NCBI RefSeq assembly: GCF_000389965.1
Contig: NC_021191.1
Location: 4,651,501 to 4,715,500, forward strand
DNA from: Actinoplanes sp. N902-109
GTDB lineage: Bacteria; Actinomycetota; Actinomycetes; Mycobacteriales; Micromonosporaceae
Length of the DNA: 64,000 bases
Direction of reading: 5' to 3'
Position 1 is the first letter of the stretch; every line of letters starts with the position of its first letter. Below the pieces are notes generated by a model that did no database searches, was not told the DNA's origin, and worked only from the letters and a program-made list of their open reading frames with translations. The position numbers were made by a program, and so were the translations under genes. Shown piece by piece: positions 23,502 to 33,400 of this stretch.

Positions 23502-24869
23502 TCACAGCAGGCGCGGCGGGGTGTTGCCCGCGGCGAGCACGGCGCGGCGCAGCGGGACCATTGCCAGCAGGATGGCACCGGCGACGAAGAAGATCACCAG
23601 CGACACGATGCCGGTGCGGTAGCTGTTGGTGAGCTGGAAGACCAGGCCGAACACCAGCGGGCCGAGCCAGCTGGTGCCGCGGTCGCTGATCTCGTAGAAG
23701 CCGTAGTACTCCCCCTCGCGGCCGGCCGGGATGAGCTGGCTGAACAGGGAGCGGCTCAGCGCCTGGGTGCCGCCCATGACCAGGCCGATGCCCGCGCCCA
23801 GCAGCATGAACGGTGCGGAGGCGCCGACGGGCAGCCAGTAGGCGGCGACGATGACGGCCAGCCAGAGCACCAGGGCGAGCAGGATGGTGGTGCGGGCGCC
23901 GGTGCGCTGGGCGAGGCGGCCCAGCAGCAGGGCGCCGCCGAAGGCGAGGAACTGCACGATGAGGATGGTCAGGATCAGGGTGGACTGGGGCAGCTGGAGT
24001 TCCTCGGAGCCGAACTGGGCGGCCAGGGAGATGACCGTCTGCACGCCGTCGTTGTAGACCAGGTAGGCGGCCAGGAAGAACAGGGTGAGCGGGTAGGCGC
24101 GCAGATCGCGCAGGGTGTGCCCGAGCTGGCGGAAGCCGTCGGTGAGCACGTTGCCGCGTTGCTGGGCGGCCGCGGCGGTGGGGTGTTCGCGCAGCCGGCG
24201 CAGCGGCAGCAGGGTGAAGGCGGCCCACCACACCCCGGCCGACACGATGCACCAGCGGGCCAGGTCGAGGGTGCGCTGGTCGTTGCCGTCGATGCTGAGG
24301 GTGAGTACGGCGATGAGGTTGAGCAGCAGCAGGGTGCCGCCGCCGAGGTAGCCGATGGCCCAGCCGCGGCTGGAGACCTTGTCGCGTTCGTCGGGCGGGG
24401 CCAGCTGGGGCAGGAAGGAGTTGTAGACGACCACGGCGGCGCTGAAGGCGATGTTGGCGACGACGAACAGGATGCCGCCGAGCAGGTACTGGGTGCCGGT
24501 GACGAAGCCGATGGCGCAGGTGGCGGCGGCGCCGGTAAACGCGGCCGTGGCGAGCAGGGGTTTACGCCGGGGTGCCCGGTCGGCGATGGCTCCCATGACC
24601 GGCAGCACGAAGACGGTCAGCAGCACCGACAGCGACACCAGGTAGGGGAAGTAGGAGCCGGCGGCGATGCTGAGCCCCAGCGGGTGCACCCGGCCGGTGC
24701 AGTCGTCCGCGCCCAGCGGGCAGCCGGCGGCCTGTTCGGTGACGGTGGTCAGGAACGGGCCGAGGAACACCGTGATGACGGTGGTCTGGAAGCCCGAGTT
24801 GGCCCAGTCGTAGAGGTACCAGCCGGTGCGTTCGCGCCGGGTGCTGTCCGGCGCGGTGGTTGCGGTCAT
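23502..24869 (-). CDS. MFS transporter, UMF1/Atg22-like family
   Basis: Twelve hydrophobic segments are visible. The N-terminal signature GWYLYDWANSGFQTTVITVFLGPFL is diagnostic of the UMF1 (Vacuole-effluxer, Atg22-like) MFS family. Other landmarks are PVMGAIADRAPRRKP, NSFLPQLAPPDERDKVSSRGWAIGYLGGG and GEYYGFYEISDRGTSWLGPLVFG. Fungal relatives export amino acids from vacuoles; bacterial substrates are unknown. Start choice is uncertain: Met at 24869 (MTATTAPDS) or 24887. It heads a unit with the GntR gene. The extended frame upstream to 25184 is not coding. Confidence 0.88.
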   Translation of the reverse strand: MTATTAPDSTRRERTGWYLYDWANSGFQTTVITVFLGPFLTTVTEQAAGCPLGADDCTGRVHPLGLSIAAGSYFPYLVSLSVLLTVFVLPVMGAIADRAPRRKPLLATAAFTGAAATCAIGFVTGTQYLLGGILFVVANIAFSAAVVVYNSFLPQLAPPDERDKVSSRGWAIGYLGGGTLLLLNLIAVLTLSIDGNDQRTLDLARWCIVSAGVWWAAFTLLPLRRLREHPTAAAAQQRGNVLTDGFRQLGHTLRDLRAYPLTLFFLAAYLVYNDGVQTVISLAAQFGSEELQLPQSTLILTILIVQFLAFGGALLLGRLAQRTGARTTILLALVLWLAVIVAAYWLPVGASAPFMLLGAGIGLVMGGTQALSRSLFSQLIPAGREGEYYGFYEISDRGTSWLGPLVFGLVFQLTNSYRTGIVSLVIFFVAGAILLAMVPLRRAVLAAGNTPPRLL

Positions 24870-24979
24870 GGCCGCCGATGATGTCATCCCCCGGCGGCCG
24901 CCGGGTAGTGCCCTCCCGGCGGGGCCGATGGGCAAATGCTGTTGTGCGGCGTCCGACGGGTGGTGATCATCGGGTGTTG

Positions 24980-25471
24980 ATGGATGACGAGCTGGGTGAG
25001 CTGGACTATCTGCGCCAGATCGAGCTGCTGGCGCTGGACGTGGTGGCGGCGCGCGAGCCGCAGGCGCGGCACCGAGCGGTCGAGGAGCTCGGCCGACAGC
25101 TGCAGCACATGCACTATCCCGGTGACGGGTGTGTGGACCGGGAGCGCGGCATGCTGCACCTGGGTGGCGCGGCGATCGTGACACCCGAGGTCTTCGGCGA
25201 GTACGGCCGGTTGTGCGCGCTGCTGGGGGTGCCCGAGCGTGCGCAGGGCTGGGCGTTGTGGTTCACCTGGGACGAGCAGGGCGCGGCACACACCATGGTG
25301 ACCACGGTGCTGGACACGACGCAGGCGCTGCTCGCCGAATGGGCGCGGGGACGGGCGGCGGACCCGGTGCGCCCGGTGCGCGCGCAGGTCGCCGCGGTGG
25401 TGCGCGGCTGGCTGGGCCCGATGACCCGCTCCCCCGGCAACGCCGCCCGCCACGGCCTGGGCGGGCGTTGA
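24980..25471 (+). CDS. Protein of unknown function (163 residues)
   Basis: It starts MDDELGELDYLRQIELLALDVVAAREPQARHRAVEELGRQLQHMHYPGDGCVDRERGMLHLGGAAIVTPEVFGEYGRLCALLGVPE, then WALWFTWDEQGAAHTMVTTVLDTTQALLAEWA. It is a soluble alpha/beta protein with no transmembrane segment and no motif that I recognise. Codon use fits the genome. A TTG one codon earlier is an alternative start. It is divergent from the MFS gene. Confidence 0.62.
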   Translation: MDDELGELDYLRQIELLALDVVAAREPQARHRAVEELGRQLQHMHYPGDGCVDRERGMLHLGGAAIVTPEVFGEYGRLCALLGVPERAQGWALWFTWDEQGAAHTMVTTVLDTTQALLAEWARGRAADPVRPVRAQVAAVVRGWLGPMTRSPGNAARHGLGGR

Positions 25472-25496
25472 CGCCGACGGCGACACCCGCAACGGC

Positions 25497-26013
25497 TCAT
25501 TCCCGCCCGGGCGCCGGCACGGCGATGCTCATGTCGAAGTTCGCCAGCCGCTGCCCGCGGATCTCGGCCAGGCGGGTGCCGTCGACGGTCGAACCCGAAC
25601 CGCTCGAAGGCCGGTCTGGCGGTGCGGCTGGCGTGCACCCGCAGGTAGGTGTGACCCGCCGCAGCCGCCTCCTGCAGGACCCGCTCGACCAGCGCGCGGG
25701 CGACGCCGCGGCCGCCGGCGTCGGGATGGACGAACAGCATGTCCAGCACGCCGTCGTCGGTGAAGTCGCTGAAGCCCACGACGGTTGCACCCGAGCAGGC
25801 GACGTAGGTGTGGGCCGCCGAGCGGCGTCGCTGCCATCGGGCCTCGTCGACGGTCGGCGGTGCCCACGCCTCGATCTGGGCGGGGCTGTAGTCCCGGCTG
25901 GCCGTGCCGTGCACGGCTGCCCGGAAGACCCGCAACGTGTCACCGGCATCGTCGGCCCGGTAGCGGCGTACGACAAGATCCTCCGGCTGGCCGGGGCTGG
26001 GGGTGGCGGTCAT
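25497..26013 (-). pseudogene. GNAT acetyltransferase with a frameshift
   Basis: The first frame runs TATPSPGQPEDLVVRRYRADDAGDTLRVFRAAVHGTASRDYSPAQIEAWAPP...MLFVHPDAGGRGVARALVERVLQEAAAAGHTYLRVHASRTARPAFERFGF, a complete GNAT core with the acetyl-CoA loop GGRGVA. The C-terminal strand is in another frame: TVDGTRLAEIRGQRLANFDMSIAVPAPGRE. The total span is one base longer than a multiple of three, with the slip near 25590-25605. Either this is a sequencing error or a recent frameshift. The start overlaps the stop of the His/Asp-rich gene (ATGA), so it is the last gene of the dynamin operon. Confidence 0.72.
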
Positions 26014-26609
26014 GAGTCGGTGTGCTCCTCGCTCCACCAGCGGGCCAGGGCGCTGGTGGCGGGGTCGTCGGAGCCGGCCAGGGCGGCCCACGGGTCGGCG
26101 CCCGGCGGCAGGTCCTGTCCGGCGTAGGCGGCCAGCTCGGCGGGGTCGACGCGCTCGGGGCCCGCCACGGCGGCGGCGTGCACGGCGCTCAGGTCGAGGC
26201 TGCCGGTGTCGATCCACGGGAAGCCGTCGACGGGTTCGGGCAGCTCGCCGACGTCGACCGGGGACGGGAACGCGGTCAGCGGGTCGTCGTGCTCGACGCC
26301 GGCGTCGGGGTCGGCACCGACCGGGCCCATCGCGTGCCCGCCGGTGACGTCGACGACGCCGGCCGGGTGCTCGGCCGGATGCTCGACCGGGTCGGGTTCG
26401 TGGTGCACCGGGTCCGGCTCGGGCCCGGCCGGGTGCGGGTCGTCCCAGGTGTGCTCGGCGGGCTCCAGGTGTTCCAGATCCGGCTGGTCGGCGTCGGGGT
26501 GGTCGAACACCGGGTGGTCGGTGTCGAAGCTGTGCTCGACATGGCCACCGTCGTGCGCGAAGGAGTGGTCGTCGTCGGCGAAGTGGTGCCAGCCGTGCTC
26601 GTCGCTCAT
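26010..26609 (-). CDS. His/Asp-rich acidic protein of the dynamin operon
   Basis: The ~199-residue protein starts MSDEHGWHHFADDDHSFAHDGGHVEHSFDTDHPVFDHPDADQPDLEHLEPAEHTWDD. Its first 105 residues are largely His, Asp, Glu and Pro and look disordered and possibly metal-binding. The C-terminal half is more ordered: VDGFPWIDTGSLDLSAVHAAAVAG...DPWAALAGSDDPATSALARWWSEEHTDS. The family is not recognised. The ATG overlaps the dynamin stop (TGATG) and AGGAG lies about 9 bases upstream; GTG at 26612 is an alternative. The tight coupling suggests a partner of the dynamins or of the following acetyltransferase. Confidence 0.72.
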   Translation of the reverse strand: MSDEHGWHHFADDDHSFAHDGGHVEHSFDTDHPVFDHPDADQPDLEHLEPAEHTWDDPHPAGPEPDPVHHEPDPVEHPAEHPAGVVDVTGGHAMGPVGADPDAGVEHDDPLTAFPSPVDVGELPEPVDGFPWIDTGSLDLSAVHAAAVAGPERVDPAELAAYAGQDLPPGADPWAALAGSDDPATSALARWWSEEHTDS

Positions 26610-28459
26610 CACAACTCCTGAACCGAAGGGACGGAAGCGGGTGCCAGGGACCGGGCCCGGGCGAGGACCTCGTCGGCGTGTCGCAGCTGAGCGCGCAGCC
26701 GGTGCAGCTCGGCACCGGCCTCGGCGCGGCGTCTGGCCCGCCCGGCGGCGTCCTCGGCGGCGGCCGCGTCCAGCTCGGCCAGCTGGGTGTCCAGCTCGCG
26801 CAGCCGCCGCTCGACCGCGTCGTCCACGGCGACACCCAGGGCGTACTGCAGGTCGGTGAAGCGGTAGGAGATCTCGTCCTGCAGCGCGGCGCGGGCGTCG
26901 GTGAGCACGTCACGCAGCCACATGCGGGCCTGCTGCCGGTCGGTCTGCACCCGGCGGCGGTACAGCACGTAGCCGCCGGCGGCCAGCCCGAGCCCGAGCC
27001 CGGCGACCGGGATCAGCAGTCCCCCGGCCATCGCACCGCCGACCCCGAGCACCGAGGCACCGAACAGGGCGCCGCGCCCGGCCATCACCGCGATGCCGCC
27101 GGCCGACAACGCGATCAGCAGGTTGTCGCCGGAACCGTCGCGCGGGGCACCGGAGTCCAGCGCGTGGCGCAGCGTGGCGTTGAGCCGGTCGAGCAGGGCG
27201 GCCAGCTCGTCGTCGTCGAACACCTGCGCCAGCACCCGCTGCCCGACCTGGCGGAACGTCTCACGCAGCTCCCCGGACAGGGTGACGGCCAGGGCCTGCA
27301 GCTCGGTGTCGAGCGCGTCGGGCAGCCCCGCCAGGGCCTCCCCCCGGCTGTGCTCGATGCGGGCGGTGAACTCCTGCTGCAGCCCGCTGATCCGGGTACG
27401 CAGCGAGCTGACCGTCTCCACGCGGGCGCGCTGGGTCTCGGTGTTGAGCAGCAGCGCCCACTGCCGCGACTCGGTGCGCTTGCGGGCAGCCAGGGCGGCG
27501 CGTTCCTGCCGTACCGCCGCGCTCCGGGCGGGGTCGGCCTCGGCCGCGGACAGCCGGGCCTGGGCAGCGTGTTCCTGCCGGGTGAGCTCGGCGTGGGCGG
27601 CGCGCAGCACGTTGGCCAGCTGCAGCTGGTGGCTGTGCCCGGCCAGCTCGACCAGGGCGTGCTGCAACGCCGCGATGTGCGCGGCCTCGACCAGCGGGGC
27701 CTGCTCGGCGGCCGGCAGCGTACAGGCCAGCTCGGCCAGCCGGGCCGACACCGGGAACCACGGCGCCGCGGCGAACCGGGGGGCTTTGGCGCGCAGCAAC
27801 GCCCGGTTGTCCTCGGCGATGCGCCGCCACCCGGGATAGGCGTCGACTTTGCTCAGCGCGAACACCACGGTGTCGACGCGCTCGCTGGCGGCCACCAGAA
27901 AGTCCAGCTCGGGCTGCGACAACGGCGCGGAGGCATCGGCCACGAACAACAACGCCGTCGCGCGGTCCACCGCGTCCAGCGCCACCGCGGTGTGCGCCGG
28001 GTCCAGCCCGCCGACGCCCGGCGTGTCGATCAGCGTGAGGTACTGCAGCAGCGGCGCCGGGTGGGTGACCTCGATGCGGCGTGCCCCGCGCAGCCCGGCG
28101 GGCAGGTCGCGGCCGGTTGCCCACGACCCCAGCTGACGCGCGTCCAGCTCGAGCGGTTCGCTCAACCCCGGCACGTACGCGGTGACGGCCGTACCGGCAC
28201 CCGGCAGGAAGTGCAGGTACGTCGCGGTGGCCACGGCGACGTCCACCGGGGACAGCCCCGGCACCCCGAGCAGGGCGTTGACCAGGCTGCTCTTGCCCCG
28301 CTTGGTCTCACCGACCAGCACGATCGAGGGCCGGGTCACCCGCCGCCGGCGCACCTCGGCCAGCTCGGCCCCGGCGTCGGAGTCGGTCACCCGCACCGCG
28401 GCCAGCGCATCCGCGACGGCGGCGTCGAGCGCGGCGGCCAGCTCGCGCGGCGCGCTCAT
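26609..28459 (-). CDS. Dynamin-like GTPase (second gene of pair)
   Basis: The 616-residue protein has the P-loop GETKRGKSSLV (50-60), switch II DTPGVGG near residue 145 and the G4 motif SKVD near 205. A long helical stalk region follows (about 240-420, with HAQARLSAAEADPARSAAVRQERAALAARKRTESRQW). The hydrophobic hairpin AVMAGRGALFGASVLGVGG...LLIPVAGLGLGLAAGGYVLYRR lies around 440-490 and ends in a basic cluster, likely for membrane insertion. A C-terminal coiled coil follows. Bacterial dynamin pairs (DynA/DynB, IniA/IniC) remodel membranes at the septum or under drug stress. The ATGA overlap with the first dynamin gene implies equal synthesis and a likely hetero-oligomer. Confidence 0.87.
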   Translation of the reverse strand: MSAPRELAAALDAAVADALAAVRVTDSDAGAELAEVRRRRVTRPSIVLVGETKRGKSSLVNALLGVPGLSPVDVAVATATYLHFLPGAGTAVTAYVPGLSEPLELDARQLGSWATGRDLPAGLRGARRIEVTHPAPLLQYLTLIDTPGVGGLDPAHTAVALDAVDRATALLFVADASAPLSQPELDFLVAASERVDTVVFALSKVDAYPGWRRIAEDNRALLRAKAPRFAAAPWFPVSARLAELACTLPAAEQAPLVEAAHIAALQHALVELAGHSHQLQLANVLRAAHAELTRQEHAAQARLSAAEADPARSAAVRQERAALAARKRTESRQWALLLNTETQRARVETVSSLRTRISGLQQEFTARIEHSRGEALAGLPDALDTELQALAVTLSGELRETFRQVGQRVLAQVFDDDELAALLDRLNATLRHALDSGAPRDGSGDNLLIALSAGGIAVMAGRGALFGASVLGVGGAMAGGLLIPVAGLGLGLAAGGYVLYRRRVQTDRQQARMWLRDVLTDARAALQDEISYRFTDLQYALGVAVDDAVERRLRELDTQLAELDAAAAEDAAGRARRRAEAGAELHRLRAQLRHADEVLARARSLAPASVPSVQEL

Positions 28460-30276
28460 CGCCGCACCCGCGTCGCCTCGTCGGCGCCCGCCGGCCGATG
28501 CCCGGTGCGCGTGGTCTCGTCGCCGGTGCTCGCCTGCCGTCCCGCGGCACCGGGCCGGCGGGCGCCGGACACCACCGTCTGCTCGTCGCCGTCGCTGGTG
28601 TGCACCACCGTCTGCTCATCGTCGCGGTTGCCGTGCACCACCGTGTGCTCGTCGTCGTGGCCGGCGTGGCTGCCCGATGCCAGGGTTGCCTCTTCGTCGG
28701 GGCTCGCGGTGGCGGCGCCCGGCGGCCGGGCTGCAGTGATCGCGGCGGGCCCGGGCGTTGCGGCCGGTTGCGGCGGCCAGGCGCCGGGGTCGGTGCGCAG
28801 GGACTGGGCCAGCAGGTGGAAGCCGCGGTGGGCGACCTGGGCCACGCGGGCCTGCGCCGGGCCGGCACCGGCGTTGGCGTACACCCGCCAGCGGTTGGCG
28901 GCCTCGACCGCCGCGGCGGTGAGCTGCGCGGGGCCGGCCTGCGGCAGCCGCAGCACCGTGCGGGGGTTGTCGCTGGTGGCCAGGCGGATCAGTTCCTGTT
29001 CCCGGTCGGCGGGCAGCGCGACCCGGCCGGTGGTGACGCGCTGGGCCACCTCCAGCAGCCGCAGCCGATGGTAGGCCGGGTCGCGCAGCAGCTGCTCGGT
29101 GGCGTCGCGCACGACATCGCGGTCGGTGCCGGTGCTGTGCCCGGCCAGGCGTTCCAGGCGGGCCAGCGCCCAGCCGGCCTTGATCGCGTCGGCACGCCCG
29201 CGCAGGGTGTGCTCGATGGTGTGGTGCAGCCGGGGCAGGCCGGAGACCTGAGTGAGGCGGCGCGCCAGGTCGCCCGTACGAAGGCCGGGTTCGGCGCTGA
29301 GCTGGGCCAGGCAGAAGCCGATGCCGTACAGGTCGAGCAGCTCCAGCAGCCGGGCCCGGTGCGCCGGGCTGACCGGGGCCGGGCGGGTGCGGAACAGGTC
29401 CACCGAGGCGAGCAGGATCCGCAGGTCGGTGCCGGGCAGGGCGGCCAGCCGGCGCAGGGCCTCGGTGTCGGCGTCGGTCAGCCGGGCGGTCTCGGCGGTC
29501 TCGGCCAGCAGCCCGGCGATCGGCACGACCTGCGCGACCGTACGCGACAGCAGTGCGCTCTGCTGGCGGGCGAGGGGCTCGGCCAGCGGCCACGGGTCAC
29601 CGGCCCCACCGGCCAGGGTGTCGATGCGGCCCAGCACACCCAGGGCGTTGATCGGGCTGGAGGCCAGCCGGGCCGAAGCCGCCCGGAAGGCCTGCAACGC
29701 CTGCACGTCATCGGCCCGCACGGCCTGGGTGAACACGTAGATGACAGCCTCGGCGGCGGCGATCTCGGCGGTGGAGTCGGCGTCGATGTCCGCGTCGAAC
29801 GGCGCGCCCAGCTGAGTGGCGGCGCGCTGCGACAGCGCGGTGTCGGCCGAGGCCAGCCCGGGGGTGTCCACGACGGTCAGGTCGCGCAGTTTCTCGCTGG
29901 TCAGCAGCACGTCCAGATAGGCGACGCGGGCCGCGCTGACGCCGAGGCGCTGCGGGATCATGCCCTGCTCGTCCAGCGGCAGGCTGCGCCGGGTGCCGTC
30001 ACGCAGCACCGCGTCGACCCGGTCGGCGCTGCCGTAGCGCAGCCGGGTGACCACGCGGGTGCACTCGCCGGCCGCGGTGGGCGCCACCCGCCGCCCGGTC
30101 AAGGCGTTGACGAGTGTCGACTTTCCGGCTTTCAGCCGACCGGCGATGGCAACGCGTAACGGCTCGGCGAGCCGGTGGCGCACCTGTCGTACCTGGTCGG
30201 AGGCCTGCGGACCGACCTGGGCGACAATCTCGTCACACAAGGTGGCCAGCCGGGCGGTGAGCGGTCCGCTCGTCAT
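28456..30276 (-). CDS. Dynamin-like GTPase (first gene of pair) with DE-x-T repeat tail
   Basis: The 606-residue protein has the P-loop AGRLKAGKSTLVNAL (45-59), the G2 threonine region ECTRVVTRL, switch II VVDTPGLAS near 140 and a G4-like LGRID. No strong transmembrane hairpin is seen, unlike its partner. The last ~70 residues are disordered and contain repeated acidic-threonine units: DEEATL, DDEHTVV, DDEQTVV, DGDEQTVV, GDETTR, ADEATRV. Such DExT(V) units look like phosphothreonine sites for FHA or kinase partners (inference). The operon promoter should lie in the 174-base gap to the divergent LuxR gene. Confidence 0.87.
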   Translation of the reverse strand: MTSGPLTARLATLCDEIVAQVGPQASDQVRQVRHRLAEPLRVAIAGRLKAGKSTLVNALTGRRVAPTAAGECTRVVTRLRYGSADRVDAVLRDGTRRSLPLDEQGMIPQRLGVSAARVAYLDVLLTSEKLRDLTVVDTPGLASADTALSQRAATQLGAPFDADIDADSTAEIAAAEAVIYVFTQAVRADDVQALQAFRAASARLASSPINALGVLGRIDTLAGGAGDPWPLAEPLARQQSALLSRTVAQVVPIAGLLAETAETARLTDADTEALRRLAALPGTDLRILLASVDLFRTRPAPVSPAHRARLLELLDLYGIGFCLAQLSAEPGLRTGDLARRLTQVSGLPRLHHTIEHTLRGRADAIKAGWALARLERLAGHSTGTDRDVVRDATEQLLRDPAYHRLRLLEVAQRVTTGRVALPADREQELIRLATSDNPRTVLRLPQAGPAQLTAAAVEAANRWRVYANAGAGPAQARVAQVAHRGFHLLAQSLRTDPGAWPPQPAATPGPAAITAARPPGAATASPDEEATLASGSHAGHDDEHTVVHGNRDDEQTVVHTSDGDEQTVVSGARRPGAAGRQASTGDETTRTGHRPAGADEATRVRR

Positions 30277-30450
30277 GACTCGTCAGCGCGTGCTTTGTTC
30301 GGCGAGAATGTGAGCACTGCAGCGCCGTCCGCCTTCCCGGTCCTCCGGGCAGACGCCGGTCGTCTGCCGCAGCACAACACTACGGACCCGGGTGCGCCAG
30401 CAAATCCCAGGTTCGTGCCAAGAACGACGCTGCCCGGGGGCTGCAGCGGA

Positions 30451-33400
30451 ATGGGGGCGTGCGTGTCACAGCGGGACCTGGCCGGTCTGGCAGCTGCTCA
30501 CCTGCGCCGGCCGGGCCTGGTCGTGCTCACCGGCGCGCCCGGCGCCGGGCGCAGCAGCCTGTTGCGGGCGATCGCGGCGCTGGCCGGCTCGCCGGTGCTC
30601 AGCGGCGGTGGCCTGGCCATGCTGACCGGGGTGCCCGCCCTGGCGCTGTCGCGTGCGGTCAAGGCCCGCCTGCCCGCCCATGACGTGCCGCTGCTGGCCG
30701 AGGCGGTGCGCTCGCGGGTACGCGGCGGCCTGCTGGTGCTCGACGACCTGCAGCATGCCGATCCGGCCACGCTGGCTGCCCTGCCGCACCTGGCTCGGCA
30801 CGTACGGGTGGTGGGTGCGCTGCGCACGCCGCACCGGCTGAGCGACGACGTGGTGGCGCAGCTGCGCGCCAGCGCCACGGCCTGGCTGGACGTGCCCGCG
30901 CTGACCGCGGCCGAGGCCACCGACCTGGCCCGGCGCACCGCACCCCAGCTGGGCGAGGCGGCGCTGACCGCGGTGGTGACCCGCGCCGGTGGCAACCCGC
31001 TGGCCGTCACCGCGCTGGCCCGCCAGGCCGGCGGCGGGCGCGGCACCCCCGCCGGTGACCTCGACCAGGTCGCCTATGCCATCGCCACGGCGCTGGCCGA
31101 CCTGCCCCGCCCGGCGCGCACCGCGCTGGCCGCGCTGGGCCTGCTCGGCCGGCCCGCCCCGGCCCGGCTGCTGGGTGCCGGTGCACCGGTGCTGCGCGAG
31201 TCCGGCCTGGTCGCCGACACCGACGCCGGGGTGGTGCCGGTCTCGGCGTACCTGGCGGAGACCGCGGCGGGCCTGCTCGACGCCGCCGCCCGGGTCGACC
31301 TGCACCGGGCGCTGGCCACGGTCACCCCGGACGCCGAGGCGGCCAAGCACCTCGCCGCCGCCGGTGACCACCTCCCGGCGTACCGCAAAGCCCTGGCCGC
31401 GGCCGACCGCACCACCGGGGCCGACCGCGGTGACCTGCTGCTGTTCGCCTGCGAACTGCCCGGCGTCAACGTCGACCCGCGGGTCCGCCTCGCCGCCGCC
31501 GACGCCCTGCTGGCCGCGGGCCGCCCGCACGCCGCCGCCCGCGTGCTCACCACCCCCGCCCCGCTCGGCGTGGAAGCCGACGTGCTGCGCGGCGAGGCCC
31601 TGCTGCAGGCCGGCGACCCGGCCGCCGCCCGCGACGCCGTCCGCCCGGTCCCCGACGCCGCCACCGCCACGGTGGCCGCCGCCCGCGACCGCATCCTGCT
31701 CCTGGCCGACCTGGCCACCGACCCCGCCTCCGCCCTCGACACCGCCGGCAAGATCGCCGCCCGGCACCCCGTCCCCCCACCCGCCGTCGCCGCCGCCCTG
31801 GCCGCCGTCCACGCCGCCCACCGCACCCCCGGCTGGGACACCGAGCTGCAGGCGGCCTGCGCTCCCGGCACCGACCCGCTCACCGGCCGCTGGAGCGCCT
31901 GGCTCCTGGTCGGCCACCTGATCGCCGACGCCCGCCTGCCCCAGGCCGCCGCGGTGGCCCGTACGGCGGCCGCGACGGCGGGGGCGGACCTGGCCTACAG
32001 CTGGCAGACCCGCTTCCTGGCCGTGGCGGACTGGGCAGACGTGCTGCACGGGCCCGCCGCGACACCGGCGCCCGGCGCAGCTGCGGGCAGCTCATCAGCC
32101 GGCGGACCGGATGCGGGCAGCCTCAACCCGGGCGGCTCAGTCCCGGCCGGCTCTGCGGCGGGCGCCCCTCCGGGAGGCGGTTCTGCGGTGGGCGGTTCTG
32201 CGGTGGGTGGCGCTTCCCGCTCCGGCGGGCCGGGAGGGTTCGTCTCGGTGGCTGACCACTCGGTCCGGGAGGCCATTGCCGCGCCGGTGCCGCCTGCTGC
32301 CGCCGGGGCCGCTGTCCCCCTTGCCGCGTCCGCAGCTGAGGCGTTCGAGCCCGCAGCCGAGGCGTCGGGACGCGCATCGCTGTCCGAGGCGCCGGGATCG
32401 GCGTCGGCCTCCGGTGCGGCCTTCGCGGCCGGGCCCGCGTTCCCAGCCGAGGCGCCGGCCTCCGTACCGGCCTCCGCACCGGCCGATCAAGCATCCGGCA
32501 CGGCGGGGCTGGCGTCCGGTATGTCGGGGCTGGCATCCGCGGCGCTGCTGCAGGGCCGCGACGCGGACGCGGCGGTGCGGCACAGCGGGGATCTGGCCGA
32601 CCGCGCGTTGCCGGCCGACGCCCGCGCCTATGCGACAGCGGCCATCGCGCTCGTGGAAGCCGACACCGGCCTGCTGGCGGCGGCCCGCGCCCGGCTGGCC
32701 GGCCCGGACACGCATCCGGCGACCGCCTGGGTGGCCCGCGAAGCCGCCTGGCTCGACGGCCAGCCCGAACGAGCCGCACAACCGATTGTCGACGGCCCAG
32801 GCGGCGGCCTGCTGGCCGGGCTCCGGGCGATCACGGCGCGCTGGGCGGCGTTCGACGCCGGCCGCCCGGCAGTCCCACCAGGCGCAGCCGTCCCGCGGGG
32901 GGCAGCCGTCCCACGTAGCGGGGTCGTCTCGCGTGACGGGGTCGTGCCGCGTGACGGGGCCGTGCCGCGTGGCGAGGCAGCCGTGCCAGGCCCGGACAGC
33001 ACAGCGGCAACGTCGGACGCCGGCGGCCGAGCGGCGTCAACCGGCGCCACAGCGGCGTCGGTCGGCGGCGGTGGCGCAGCGGTGCGCAGCCCAGGCAGCG
33101 CAACGGAGAACAGCGCGGCAGGAAGCAGCGCGGCAGGAAGCAGCGCGGCAGGAAGCAGCGCGGCACAGGCGGTCCGCACGCGCCGTGAGACCGGCGGCGG
33201 CACCGCAGGCAGTGCGGGTGCGACCGGCGGCGTCGGCCCGGCGATCACAACGGCGGGGGGTGTCGCGGAGCCGGGCTTTGCCGGGGCGGGCAGCCCTGAG
33301 CCGGGTGCAGCCGATCTGGCGCCGGGCGTGCCGCAGGCGGCGCGGGGCACCCTGCTGGCGTGGTCGACGGGGGCCGGTTTTCCCGCCGCGGCGCAGGCGT

